DNA of 15,002 nucleotides from SIG603 sp963611165 (lineage in GTDB: Bacteria; Bacillota; Clostridia; Oscillospirales; Acutalibacteraceae), in assembly GCA_963611165.1 (NCBI GenBank), contig CAVDQG010000050.1, forward strand, positions 1-15,002, given 5' to 3'. Under the pieces are notes generated by a model. It had not been told where the DNA came from. It searched no databases and saw nothing but the letters and a program-made list of their open reading frames with translations. Made by a program: the position numbers and the translations under genes. Below are positions 14,922 to 15,002 of this stretch, one piece after another (positions within the stretch are counted from its first letter, which is position 1; each line of letters starts with the position of its first letter).

Positions 14922-15002
14922 ATGACAAACGAAGAATTAAATACCGCTCTGTACCGGAAGATGTTCGCAGAGCAAGAAAAATATCGAGACTGGCTGCTCG
15001 GT
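14922..15002 (+). CDS. DUF3848-like protein, 3' truncated by the window
   Basis: AAAGGAG (14906-14912) lies 9 nt before ATG 14922, and 27 codons run open to the window end. The visible residues (MTNEELNTALYRKMFAEQEK, then YRDWLLG) match the N terminus I associate with DUF3848 proteins, which are common in clostridial conjugative elements next to DUF3849 genes and have no known activity. The short visible part limits certainty. It follows the membrane protein gene by 19 nt with no terminator, so the two are probably one transcript. Confidence 0.65.
   Translation, partial: MTNEELNTALYRKMFAEQEKYRDWLLG

Noticed and set aside
1..15002. CRISPR arrays, tRNA or rRNA genes, and an att site
   Set aside because: No regularly spaced repeats, no cloverleaf-like segments and no integrase-linked direct repeats were seen. 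No gene-free stretch longer than about 145 bases exists in the window.

Overview
The window is almost entirely coding on the + strand. It looks like an internal segment of a large integrative and conjugative element (conjugative transposon) from a Clostridia-type gut Firmicute. The supports are strong AGGAGG/GAGGTG ribosome binding sites, a sortase-type SpaA/Cna_B surface protein, DUF4314 and LPD28 accessory proteins, a very large fused N6-methylase/SNF2 helicase, a TnpV-family protein, and the start of a DUF3848-like gene. No integrase, relaxase, type IV secretion gene, attachment site, rRNA or tRNA lies in the window, so the mobile-element assignment rests on gene content and order.

Layout. 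(1) Bases 1-2151 hold the 3' part of a pilin-like adhesin with six Cna_B-type domains, a VPKTG sorting signal and a membrane anchor. A 29-residue membrane peptide gene overlaps its end. (2) Bases 2293-4433 hold five small accessory genes (DUF4314, three unrecognised, LPD28). Each overlaps the next by ATGA, and all four junctions carry the same 17-nt sequence. (3) Bases 4442-4771 encode a winged-helix protein just before the helicase gene. (4) Bases 4785-12308 encode a 2507-residue protein with an ArdC-like N terminus, an N6-adenine methylase fold, a complete SNF2/DEAH helicase and a C-terminal coiled coil. Nested inside it in the +1 frame (5620-5964) is a complete tnpV gene with its own ribosome binding site. 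(5) Bases 12384-13145 encode a 51-residue protein and a metallophosphoesterase. (6) Bases 13167-14321 hold a Fic-domain gene with its own promoter, flanked on both sides by matching inverted repeats (ATTCCCTTA-N15-TAAGGGAAT). (7) Bases 14350-15002 hold a strong terminator-like hairpin, a DUF5698/DUF2179-type membrane protein, and the truncated start of a DUF3848-like gene.

How the genes may work together (inference): the accessory proteins and the methylase-helicase probably protect, process or regulate the element's DNA during or after transfer. The Cna_B adhesin may help donor-recipient contact. The Fic gene looks like an independently controlled cargo unit. The two strongest observations are the overprinted tnpV inside the helicase gene and the matched operators around fic. 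The recurrent 17-nt gene junction in the small-gene operon comes third.
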